Assembly: GCA_964019425.1 (NCBI GenBank)
Contig: OZ025854.1
Span: forward strand, 601,419-665,418
Origin: Flectonema sp. DT1601
Lineage: Eukaryota > Euglenozoa > Diplonemea > Diplonemida > Diplonemidae
Direction: 5' to 3'
Length of the DNA: 64,000 nt
A model generated the notes under the pieces. It searched no databases and was not told the origin of the DNA. It was given only the letters and a program-made list of their open reading frames with translations. Numbering within the stretch: the stretch's first letter is position 1; every line of letters starts with the position of its first letter. The position numbers and the translations under genes were made by a program. Of this stretch, positions 20,990 to 31,557 are shown one piece after another.

Positions 20990-22648
20990 ATGAAATCCGC
21001 AGCTGCCATAGCGAGCGTGGTGTTGCTGTCCAGTTCAGCGGATGCAGCAGACTGGCCGAGTTTCCTTCCAATCGATGACGGCGAACAACAACAAGAACAG
21101 CCGAATGGTTTCACCGATTCCGTGATGACTTCCAACGCAGCTGATGTGTCGTCACGACGTGAGCAGAACCGAATAACACTCGAGGGATATTTGAATAAGG
21201 AACTCTGTAGGTTCAACGATGAAACTAATTGCTTGTCGGGTAGCGACTGTGTTTGGTGTCAGGGGAGGTGCACTTTGAAGAGCGTGACCCCGAACTGCGC
21301 GGAGACAGCAGCTGACGAGGCGAAGTTCGAAGAGGAACTGAAGAAGCTTTTCGAAGAAGAAGCTGCAAAAGCAGCAGCAGCAACAGCAACAGCAGCGGCT
21401 ACGAAGAGAGGAGTGAATCCTCTGTTTTCAATTGTGAAGCCGCCATGTGTCTTTCCATGTGACGATTTGGATCCTTGTGGACTGCCGTGGACTGATCCAT
21501 GTTTCCCGTCGATTGGTGATACACTCGTAAAGATAGCACTGCTGGGAGAGGACTTGCGAACCGTCAACGACGTGTTTTCGGTGGAGAAGTGCTTGTCTGC
21601 TTGCGAAGCGGAAGCGAAATGCGCTGGATGGACGTTCTCTCCGCCGCAGAACTGCTTGCTGAAGAAGACCGTGACCGGGATTCTGTCATCTTGGGAATCG
21701 ACTTCGGGGTATCGCACAGATCAATCCCTGATGCTCAATACGGATGTACCGGGTTCGGACATCCGTCGGATCGTTGTAACGAAATACGAGGACTGCAAGA
21801 CGGCTTGCACACTCGATCCTGTTTGCCGTGCTTGGACTTACGATGGGTCTGTGACGGGGTGTTGGTTGAAAAACGTGATTCCCGGACGAGTAGTGAAGTT
21901 GGGAGTGGTGTCCGGTGTGGTGGATGCGAAGCTGGAGACGCTGCCTCCGGTGCCGGCTCCTGTGGCACCTCCTGCTCCGTCTTGCGGGGGACTGTGTCGG
22001 GGGATCCAGAGGCTTTGCAAGTTTCTGTTGAGGGGAGACATGGAAGACCTGTGCTTGACGGTGGCGCCGTACCTGACGTCGTTCAACTCGTGGAAGAACG
22101 CGAAGAACGGGATGGTGAACATGTGGAACTTGTGGAAGGGTGGAGGAAAGGACATCCCGACATCGTTCCAGGTGGTGTTCCTGCTGTGCGACAAGATTGC
22201 GACGGGGAGCATCGGTGCGAAGCTGGTGCAGGTGTACAACAAACTGAAGGATGCGGTGAACAAGTTAATCCAAAAGGTGTTGGAGTACACGAAGATTGTG
22301 GTGAACTCGATCAGGGCGACGATCCTCGGACTTCAGATCACTTTGTTTCAACTGTCGCATCCAATGTCGATGAGTCCGAACGGATACCGGGCGTGTGCTC
22401 GTTGCACCGTTGAGTTTGACTACCTGCATGAGTTGATGGGAGCAGACAATTCGTGTGCCAAGATGATCACTTCACAGATGTGGGCAGGAATTAATGTTTA
22501 TTGGATAGCATCGAATCCTATTTATGGAGTGACTAGCTCTGGTAGTGTGTTGACGTACTCACTGTGCTCTGGATACAATCAATTCTATTGCACTGCTGGC
22601 ATCACTTGTGAAAAGATGTACAACACGAAGACGTTTTACGACTTTTAG
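20990..22648 (+). CDS. secreted Cys-rich PAN/apple-domain protein, array copy 3
   Basis: 552 residues, identical to copy 2 as far as I can read. The acceptor AG is at 20950-20951. It lies downstream of the second truncated gene fragment. This is the last copy; its 3' spacer leads into the intact downstream gene at 24191. Three identical copies would raise expression dose, as is common for abundant proteins in genomes that use polycistronic transcription. Confidence 0.88.
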   Translation: MKSAAAIASVVLLSSSADAADWPSFLPIDDGEQQQEQPNGFTDSVMTSNAADVSSRREQNRITLEGYLNKELCRFNDETNCLSGSDCVWCQGRCTLKSVTPNCAETAADEAKFEEELKKLFEEEAAKAAAATATAAATKRGVNPLFSIVKPPCVFPCDDLDPCGLPWTDPCFPSIGDTLVKIALLGEDLRTVNDVFSVEKCLSACEAEAKCAGWTFSPPQNCLLKKTVTGILSSWESTSGYRTDQSLMLNTDVPGSDIRRIVVTKYEDCKTACTLDPVCRAWTYDGSVTGCWLKNVIPGRVVKLGVVSGVVDAKLETLPPVPAPVAPPAPSCGGLCRGIQRLCKFLLRGDMEDLCLTVAPYLTSFNSWKNAKNGMVNMWNLWKGGGKDIPTSFQVVFLLCDKIATGSIGAKLVQVYNKLKDAVNKLIQKVLEYTKIVVNSIRATILGLQITLFQLSHPMSMSPNGYRACARCTVEFDYLHELMGADNSCAKMITSQMWAGINVYWIASNPIYGVTSSGSVLTYSLCSGYNQFYCTAGITCEKMYNTKTFYDF

Positions 22649-24190
22649 AAAGTAAGTAGAGTTGTGTTTTTTTTTTGATCCATACCAAAACTCCGCACAC
22701 ACATTTTCTTCTCCACTTCGATAGAGAGGTACACCTTCGATTCATTTTTATTTTCATTGTAATAATAATAATGATGATGATAATGATAATTATTTTTTAT
22801 TTATTTATTTAGTTTTATGAATTTCTTTTGTTGTCGTGTTGCATTTTCTTTATCAGTCTCCCCTCTTCAACCGTTACGGAGGTAGTTTTCTTACCATCTG
22901 AAAGGGGAAGACTTTTTTAGTCGACGAGGCATCACACTGCTGATATGAAATATTTTATTTGATTGGATGGCACTATTGCTGTACACACAATGAGTAAATC
23001 AGACACAGCAAAGTAGAAAAATGCTTCTGCGACTTTCCTTTTTTTTTTTTTTTTTAAAAAGCAAAAAAAGAACAGGGATGTTGTTATTAGAATTTACTTT
23101 CTCCCTCAAGTTAAACTTTCTTTCTTTCTTTCTTTCTTTTTTTTGTAACAACGCACAACGCTTTCTTATTCTCTTTTCTTCCTTTCCCGCTCTCTCTCTC
23201 TCTCTCTTTTCTTCTCACCCGTAACATTATTACGGAGGGTAGTGGGGTCATACTACCCGAAGAGAGAGCTTGTTGTTGTTGTTGGATATGCACAGCGCAC
23301 GCTGTCCCTCCCACCCATGTCTTGTCATTCTTGTAGTAGTGTTTTGTTAATAAGAAATGCTCTCAAAAGAAATTCTAAACCATCGTCGCAAAGGAAGCTT
23401 TTTCGTCGATGACTTTGACAAGGCGGTGTGGGTGGGTGTGTGTTGTGTTGTGTTGTTGTTTGGTTATCTTTCACAACTGTTTTTCTTATTAACCTCTTTT
23501 TTAAACCTTCTTATTGTTCTTGTTCTTCTTCTTGGTTTTATTTTTTATTATTATTTTCTCTCTTTTTTTCGTATTTTATTTTCAACTAACGAATAACACA
23601 ATATGTTTTGATGGTGTTGGTGTTAGTGTGTGGCGTTGTTTGTTAGGAATCCACTTGTCGTTCTTTTCTCGATGATGATGATGAGGTGGTTTCCAAAGTA
23701 GAAAACTATTTTTTTTTTAATTGTTGTTTTATTGCTTTTTTCTGCATTCGTTGTTGGGAAAAGGTAAAAAAAAAAACTTAACACTGCCATTCGTATGAAA
23801 AACTTCTTCTTCCGCAAAGTGAGAGGAATGTTCGTACGTTTTGTTTTTGCGGTCCGAATTCTATATCATAAATTCGAATTGGTGTGTTTGCCTTTCTCAA
23901 TTTGGGTTCAACACCACCATACTTCTTTTCTCTTTCTTCTTTTTTTTTTATTTTAATTATTTCACTCTCACGCTTCCGCATTTCCTTCCCATATATTGGA
24001 TTGATTGCTGCTGTGCCTGAGTTGAATTCTCTCTCTCTCTTTGGTTGAATAAAAGAACGATTGATGTGATTTATAATTCAATAACAGGAGCGACTTATAA
24101 AGATAGAATATGAAAGATGAAACGTGAGAGGTAGGGTGATGGTTATTAATCTTTGTATTGACCCCCCTGTCAGTCATAACAACCTAAAAC
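22649..24190. other. unit 3 intergenic region
   Basis: The same spacer as in units 1 and 2, with a shorter TTTC tract near 23120, a shorter CT tract near 24030 and an A-to-G change near 23078. The acceptor AG of the following gene is at 24172-24173. Confidence 0.5.
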
Positions 24191-24580
24191 ATGTCTTTGC
24201 ATTCTATTTCATTTAACCCAGTGAGGAGTTGTTGGTTTTGCAATTCGAAAACATTTGACTGTAACTTTGGAGGTATTGTGGCCTGCGGTAGTTGTTTTAT
24301 TGTGAATCCGGGAATGGATTTTTCTGTTGATGATGATGATGATGAAGAGATTTCTAGTATTTTGATTCAACCAGAAGTAGTAAGTCAGAGAATCGCACAA
24401 ATACAGAATGATGTTGATCATCAGATACTTCCAACTACTCCTCCTCCAATAGAAAGATTCAACCCGAGAACAATGGACACTCCTGAGAGAGGTATAGCAC
24501 AAGAGTTACTTGGTTGTGATACAATGGTTTGGTTTCAGAGTCCTACTCAACAGATTATGGATCTCGCTAGAACTCTGTGA
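24191..24580 (+). CDS. small protein with two CxxC motifs, function unknown
   Basis: 129 residues in one exon. The N-terminus carries CWFC and CGSC pairs (about residues 15-18 and 32-35), a spacing that fits a small zinc ribbon. An Asp run follows at about residues 47-52, then a mostly helical or disordered tail. There is no signal peptide. This is the only intact copy: its first 57 coding bases are repeated as broken fragments at 17521 and 20859. Stop codon TGA. The acceptor AG is at 24172-24173, 17 bases before the ATG. I do not recognise the family. Confidence 0.65.
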   Translation: MSLHSISFNPVRSCWFCNSKTFDCNFGGIVACGSCFIVNPGMDFSVDDDDDEEISSILIQPEVVSQRIAQIQNDVDHQILPTTPPPIERFNPRTMDTPERGIAQELLGCDTMVWFQSPTQQIMDLARTL

Positions 24581-24753
24581 TCGATTACCATCTTTTCTTT
24601 TTTTGTTAATTACTTTTTATTTTCATTCTTAATAATTGAGTGTGTTCCATCTTTTCCTCTCTTCCTGAATGTCAGGTAACCATCTCTCATTAAGTTTCTT
24701 GTTTTTGGTAGTGGAAGTAAGTAATTACTTTATTTCATCATCCAGGGTAGAAC

Positions 24754-27700
24754 ATGCAGGGATATCCTTCCGAGGGTGGGTACATCCCACAACAGCACCA
24801 GCCACCTCCGGGAAGTCAGGTTCCATTGGGACAGCATCCGATGCAACCACAGCCTCAGAGTATGATGGGAGGACTCGGTCAGTTTGGAGCAGGAATGGGA
24901 AGTCCATATCAGGGAGCGGCAACACCACAACAATTACCGCAACAACAACAACAACAACAAATACCAATGGGACCTCCTGCTGGAGACTTTACTTCAGGTG
25001 AGCAGAGGATGCAGGAAGAGATTCAAAGTGTCAATGCGATGCTGAACACATTATCTCACGCAACAAAGGTTTTCTCAGAACCACCAGACGGTTCTTCAGA
25101 CCACCCTACAATGGATGAGGTCTGCCAGTTATACAATTTGATTGTTTCACTTCTTCAACAAGACCCTAACGTCCACAGACTCAAACTACTACTCAGCAAT
25201 CAGGGACAAGAATTGAATGTCTTCTCAGTGTTGTTTGATACCTTGAGAGCTAATTTTATGTACGCACCAGGAGCAACCTCTCCTAATCAAGTGGCATTGG
25301 AATTCAACAGACTGCGTGTGACGGCACTCAGAACACTTGCGAAAGTAATATCACTCTCGTCATTCGATCATTATCCTTCTGACCCGGCAGTACAACAGTT
25401 ATCTCAACTGTGTGCGAGAGCTGTATCTGCGAGTAGAGGTATTGAGACACTTCTTGGAATTGTTTGTGGTGGACCACAAGCTGGAGAAGAAGCAAAAGTA
25501 GCAGCTGTTGAGTGTTTGTTTGTATTTGCAGTCAGAAATAGCTGCGGAAAACAAGCTGTGATTGATACCCCTCGCTCACTACACTACTTTATTACTGCTT
25601 TAAAGACTGAGGAATCTCATATGGTTCGTAACTATGCAGCTGCGTGTATCCGAGAGCTTGCAAACACTCATCCTTCTCATATTATTCAGTGTGAGTTTCC
25701 AGAAGTTGTTGTCGATTTAGTTCGAACTGACAGCAGTGCTGATGTTCGAGTGTTAGTCATCGAGACTCTTGATTTGTTATTGAAAGCAGATTCTTCTTAT
25801 TTAACCAGATTTCCTTTAAAGAGTGAACTGGCTGAAATCCTTGGCCTACTCCTCGACAAGGATGCAAACAAAGAAGTTGCTGACATCTCATGCCGGTTAC
25901 TCAGCACTATTTTCACAACTGAAGGACAGCAGATTGCTCTTATAAATCATAAGGATATGCCGTTAAATCAACTTCCAGTTACATTTACAACTCACTGGAT
26001 AGAGAAAGAAGGCTACACAGTCATTCTTGAAGTTATTGCGAACTCTGGTCAAAAGGTCGCATCCATGGCTTCGATAGCATTTAGACATCTAGTTCAATAT
26101 GCTCCATGGCAACTTCAGTTAGGACATAAACTAATTGATCACATTACAACTGTTGGTCTTCTGTTGAATGCTTTAAAGCCTGGCTCTGCTCAGCCAAAGT
26201 CTGATGACCTCGAAGGTCAAATCCCTCTTGTCGAACTTTCAATCTCTCTTGGATTACTATTCGCTCAGAGCCCTTATACTCGTGCGGCAATCCATCGAGA
26301 GCTTTGTAATTACCCGGCTCTGTTACCACTTCTACGATCTTCAATTATCGCTAACTTAAACAGACCAGCACTTCAATACTACGCAAAGATTGATATGATT
26401 GACATCACTGGTACTCAACTAAACTCTTTACTTGGCGTACAATGGAATGAGTCCGATGGCGGACCTCCTATCGCCAAGAAGGCTTCAATCCGCGCTATAT
26501 TTCAACAGCAAGATAGCCGAGTGAAGGAATCACAGCCAAGTAGGTTTGAAGATCGAAATATTCCAGTAGCGAGTACTGACTACGGTGATATGGATATACA
26601 AGAACAGAAAGTTATGAGGCTTACCTTCGTTGTATTGGTTTATGCGATATGTTTGGGTCTCAGTCCCGGAGAGCCGGCCGGCAAGCCAGAGCAGCAACAG
26701 CAGCAGCAGCCAACTCCTGGTGGGCCGAACTTTGAATCTCCACAAGCTGGACATGTCCCACAGCAGCCTCATCCTCCTCCTCCTGCTCCGGGTGGTTTGC
26801 CAACTCCGACCCCGACTCCGACACCTGGTTTCCATGGTCAGCAGGTAGCCCCTCATACTCCACCAGCGGGTTCTTATCAGCAACCTCCTCCGCAGTACGG
26901 TGCTCCTCCCCAGGGTGCTGGGTATCCTCCTCAGCAAGCTCCTCCTGGTGGTTTTGTTCCTCCTGCTTTTGAAGGAATGCATCCTCCTCCATCTTCTTAT
27001 CCTATTCCTCAACCTCAGGATGCATCTCGTGGATTACCACAGTCACTTAGACAGGGAACTCCTTCAGGTGTTGCACAATCACAGTTTACTGGTTACACTC
27101 GTGTAGAACCTCCTTATGGTGTTCCACCTCAGGCTGTAACTCCTGCTCCTACGAGATCTTCAATTTTGAGAGAGCAACAAACACACTCTGGTCGCTTAGA
27201 TCGCTCACTTATGAGAAATGCTGCTCCTGATAGAAGCTTTACTCCACACTCTGCAATGCACTCCACCCATTCGATGCCTCCAGGGGTAGGTGGAGGATCT
27301 CGTATGCATGAACCAATGTTTCCAACAGCTGGTCCTCCAACTGTTAATAAGTCTCGTGACTTAGAAGTATCAGCAGAGCTTCAACAGACGTACAGCAAGT
27401 TTGACAACGCACTCAGATTAACAATTCACTTCGCACAGTACTTCAACAGGAAGGTCGATAAGAAGCCAACATATAAAGCAACCGCTGACGGGTATGTAGA
27501 AGTTGTTGATGAAGTGAAACTCTCTTAGTTTACTGCAAACAATAATTTAAAAAGAATTATAACAACAAAACTCACACAGGTACATGATCAGACAATCAGT
27601 AGTAGCTAATCCTTGGACTCCAGTAATAAAGAAGAATCGTCTGAAGTCATGGGCAGTAAAAGACCTTAAGGTATGTCTTGATTTGTGTATTTATTCTCCT

Positions 27701-28356
27701 TTCTTTTCAATCTGAAAACTGTTAAAACAAAACCACAGGAGGGAGATCTGTTCTACTTCGTAGTCCCATTCAACGAGCTGTCCAGCAATGCTGTTGAAAG
27801 CGTCATGGGAAGAGCACGAAAGCACCTCACAAACTCAAAGAAGATGTTTTTAATAACACCGCAAAAGGCGAAGGGAAGAAGATGGTTTCTATTTGATATC
27901 CTCAACAACATCATCCCAAGCATTCAAGACAAGCTCGACGAGTTGAACAGCCTTCTGATAAAACACGGTGAGGAACTGGTAAAGTTTCCTCTCTTTATGT
28001 TCCGTGAACAAGAACTTCAAGGAGGTGAAAGGTTCTTACATCCTGGAAACCTGCTAGTTGTAGTGGATCAGATTAAATTTTATTTTGAGCAGTCACCTAA
28101 CGACTGGAATGCTCTGGTTGGAGAGAACTCGAAATACATAAAAGACTTAGATGAGAGAATGAAAGCTTTGGCAAAACTTGAATTCACTGGATACGAAAAT
28201 GATTTATCGACCTCAGACAGTTCATCCGATTTGAGTAGCGACCTTGAGGATGGACCTACTCAAAGAGGTATGCCTCCTGGTGCTGCTCCTACAGCTGGAG
28301 GACCAATTCCATCTCACTTACTTGATGATTCTGATAGCGATACTGACAGTGACTGA
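24754..28356 (+). CDS. large ARM/HEAT-like repeat protein with Pro/Gln-rich region, function unknown
   Basis: I propose three exons: 24754-27491, 27580-27670 and 27739-28356, giving 1,148 residues. Both introns start GTATGT and end ACAG, and the frame is kept across each join; without splicing the first, translation stops at 27528. Residues 1-75 are Pro/Gln-rich. Residues about 90-600 are a helical armadillo/HEAT-like solenoid, faintly like the globular head of the tether Uso1/p115. Residues about 640-840 are rich in Pro, Gln and Gly. The C-terminal 250 residues form an unrecognised globular domain ending in an acidic Ser/Asp tail. A hydrophobic stretch at about residues 619-635 (LTFVVLVYAICLGL) is odd in a soluble protein; a missed intron or a sequence error could lie there. 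The acceptor AG is at 24744-24745. Confidence 0.7.
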
Positions 28357-29240
28357 TACTATAATTAGGAAACACGTTGTGTATTGATAAATGTTGTTAA
28401 GTTCTTGCGCAGTTTCCCAAAACTACTCACTCTTTTTTATCCTTGTTTAGATTTTTTAAGAAGTGTCACGATTAGATGTTATGAAAGGAGGTATATCTCA
28501 GTCGGGTATAACTACTTGCGGTGTTAGTGTTGGTTCCCTTTTTGTCGTTTTTTATTTTATTTTTTTCCTGTATTTAGTTGTTTTTAGTTTTAGCTGCACG
28601 CAGACTGTTTCCTTCCCCTGCCGACCATTGCCGTGAGCATCTTATCGATCTTTCTTTTCTATTTTTTTTTTCTTTCTTTTTTTTTTCCCCATTTTAGATA
28701 GAAGTTATTTTTCAAAAAAAAAATAAATAAATAAATAAATAAAGTTATCCTTCACCTCTGTGAGAGCTAAGGTTGAATTCCTTGTTCAGACTGACTAGTA
28801 CTGATGTCATGTCAACAACTTGGATTTCATGTGAGAGTCACGAGGACTTTCCGAACCTGTGTCTCAGTCCCTTCCTTTACAAACAAATCAGAAAGCACAC
28901 AAAGTAGAACGATAGATTACTTGCGTTGCTTTCTTTTGGTGAGGGAACAGTTAGAAAACCTTTGCGCTCTGGTTGAGAGCAACGTTCTCTGACTGGTCTC
29001 TGCCGTTCTTTAAATATTGTTAAAAACCCTGTTAGTACTCAGGTAAATATATTTCTTTTTTTGTCGAATCCCGTCTCCCCATATTCGTAGAAATGCTTTG
29101 AAGATGTTGATATTTGGTTTTGACTACTTTGTATTTAATCATTCTCACAGGTTACACTCAACAGTTTGTTTCGTTTATTTGATGGATTCGGAAGTTGTTG
29201 AATTTATTATTATATTTTCTCAAATATAATAGTTAAAAAT
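28357..29240. other. intergenic region
   Basis: An AT-rich spacer of 884 bases with T-rich stretches at about 28550-28690 and an ATAA microsatellite at about 28721-28742. The 62-codon frame at 28804-28992 is not supported. The likely acceptor AG of Elp3 is at 29231-29232; its pyrimidine tract is poor. Confidence 0.5.
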
Positions 29241-31328
29241 ATGTCGTCGGTCAGCATGCAGTCTGAACCCGCTCCTGCTTGCTCAACAGGAGATGTTGAA
29301 GAATTGGTTTTTGATGAAATAAACAAGACAGTTGATGACATCTACAGAAGATGGGATTCTATGATAAATCCTTCAGCGAGGGATAAGTTGAGAGCCGTTA
29401 CAATCGACTTAGCGAATGGTGAACTACCAGACTCTGAGAACTCTTTAAATAAAATTTTAATTAAACTTATGAAAAAGCATTCAGTGAAAACAGGAATACC
29501 AAAAAAGAATCAACTGCTCTACACCCTCGAGTCACTAATTGCTGAAGGATCACTTCCAGGATTAGACTGTTCTGAGATTAAAGGAAGGTTAGTGACGAAG
29601 GCAATGAAATCACAAAGTGGAGTCGTGTCAATTACAATCTTAACATCACCATACCCAACTGGAGATGATGGAAAAACTCAAAAGTTTACATGTAAATACA
29701 ACTGCTACTACTGTCCTGATCAACCTGGTCAGCCTAGATCATACCTCAGAGACGAGCCTGCTGTCATTCGAGCAAATCAAAACTCATTCTGTCCAGTTCT
29801 TCAGTTTGTTGATAGAGCTTCTGTTCTCGCAAGGAATGGACATCCTGTTGATAAAGTTGAAGTTTTAGTATTAGGTGGTACGTGGTCAAACTATCCACAA
29901 CAATATCAAAATAATTTTATAAGAGACGTGTTTTATGCTGCGAACACTTTTAGAATTAGAGAAGCGAACTTGAGAAAGAAACAATCACTTCTTGAAGAAC
30001 AAGAAATGAACACTTCAGCAAAGTGTAAGATTATTGGTCTAACACTTGAAACACGACCAGATGTTATTGACGAAATAGAAATAACAAGACTTCGCGAACT
30101 TGGTTGTACGAGAGTTCAGATTGGTATGTGATGACTCGATATTCACGCTATTCAACAACAACCAATTAAACAAATCATATAAACAGGTATCCAACACACA
30201 GACGATGGTATCCTTCAACACATAAATAGAGGACATGATGATCAAAGCAGTATTGAAGCAATAAAGCTTTTAAAAGATAATTGTTTTAAGATTGATGGTC
30301 ACCTAATGCCTAACCTACCTGGAACAACACCAAAACTTGATGATGAGATGTTCACCAGAGTTCTTAAAACAGATTTATACCAATTAGACCAATTAAAAAT
30401 CTACCCTTGTGATGTCACTCCTTTTACTGTTATAAAGAATTGGCATCAAGATGGGTCATATGTTCCCTACGGAGACGATCACTTGGTTGAGATTATCGCG
30501 AATGCCAAAGGACAAGTCCCACCCTGGACACGTTTAAACAGAATTGTTAGAGACATTCCAATGAAATATATCAAATCAGGTCCTCAAGAGAATCTCAGAG
30601 AAGTAGTACTCGCGTACATGTCATCAAAAGGTAAGTTTTGTAGTTGTATTCGTTGTAGGGAAGCTGGTGGTCTTGGAGGACACATGCGAGATGGATATAA
30701 AAAAAGTAAAGAACTCACTCAAAAGTTAACTGACGACAGCCCAGAACTAGTAGTCAGGCAATACAGGGCCTCTGATGGAGATGAGTTCTTTATTTCGTTT
30801 GAGAGTAAAGATAGAAAGACTCTGTTTGGGTTCTGCAGACTTCGTATCAATGATAAAGAGACGTTGGAAAATCCATCAGTTTTTAAATCACTTCAACATA
30901 GTGGACTTGTTAGGGAACTTCATGTTTACGGACAATTGGTACCAACAGAAGCAGCATCCACATCGAGTGCTCAGAATTCTGGTTTTGGTCGACAGCTTCT
31001 GGCTGAGGCAGAAGCTGTTTCATTTGATCGGAAGCTGCTACGCATGTCTGTTATTGCTGGAGTTGGAAGTCGAGGATTTTATGAAAAGTTCGGATACTCT
31101 CTCCTCCCAACAGATCCAGGGATGTTTATGCACAAGAATCTGACTCAAAGTTCCTTAATCACTCGTGGGACTATCTCAAAGAGACTTCACAATCACATTC
31201 CTAACACTGGTTACTTCACTCGGGTATCAGGAAAATCTCAACAACTTGTATCTGTTGCATCTGTTGTTGTTATATTATTAATTATAAGCGCACTAGTTAC
31301 TCAAGGGTACATCATTGACCCTCTCTGA
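29241..31328 (+). CDS. ELP3: Elp3 tRNA-modifying radical SAM/acetyltransferase with a C-terminal membrane anchor
   Basis: Two exons, 29241-30123 and 30187-31328 (63-base intron GTATGT...ACAG), code for 674 residues. Elp3 is the catalytic subunit of Elongator, which makes 5-carboxymethyl-type modifications on wobble uridine of tRNA. The radical SAM cluster motif is CKYNCYYC (about residue 153). GLTLETRPD, QIGIQHTDDG and a Cys pair in CSCIRC follow, then a GNAT acetyltransferase domain with GFGRQLL and a terminal FYEKFGY. Unlike canonical Elp3, which ends soon after the GNAT fold, this protein continues for about 55 residues to a hydrophobic span (VASVVVILLIISALV) and a 9-residue tail, so it looks tail-anchored. 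Apicomplexan Elp3 has such an anchor, which places it on the mitochondrial outer membrane. Confidence 0.95.
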
Positions 31329-31557
31329 ATATCATGAGTGACGTTAAATCCTTTTTTTTTTTTTTTTTTTTTTTATCATCTAACCTTTTTAATTGATGAA
31401 TCGCTTTTAAAAATGTGGTTTTTTTCATATTTTTATTATTCTCTTGTTCGCGCTCATTGTGGCTGCGTAACGGAGCCAGTCTACGATAGGAACACAATGA
31501 TAGATGAGAAGTATTTTATCATATCAACTCACACTACTACAGAACACGACAAACAAA

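Larger units (their letters stand above)
14243..24247 (+). repeat. three tandem 3.3-kb units carrying the PAN-domain gene
   Basis: Unit 1 is about 14243-17577, unit 2 is 17578-20915 and unit 3 is 20916-24247. Start-to-start spacing of the PAN genes is 3338 bases in both steps. Each unit runs from CATTCTCACTCTC, just before the splice acceptor of the PAN gene, to TTTTGCAATTCG, which lies 57 bases into the coding sequence of the next gene downstream (start at 24191). Units 2 and 3 differ at one A/G change near 23078 and at TTTC and CT microsatellites (unit 3 is 6 bases shorter). Unit 1 differs by a few bases near its start. The near identity implies very recent amplification or ongoing homogenisation. 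Confidence 0.95.

Noticed and set aside
28804..28992. 62-codon frame between the ARM/HEAT-like gene and Elp3
   Set aside because: It has no motif and no good acceptor, and it ends without any family feature; chance is enough.
31504..31557. In-frame ATG upstream of the MICU-like gene
   Set aside because: The acceptor AG at 31541-31542 falls between it and the ATG at 31558, which opens a good mitochondrial presequence.
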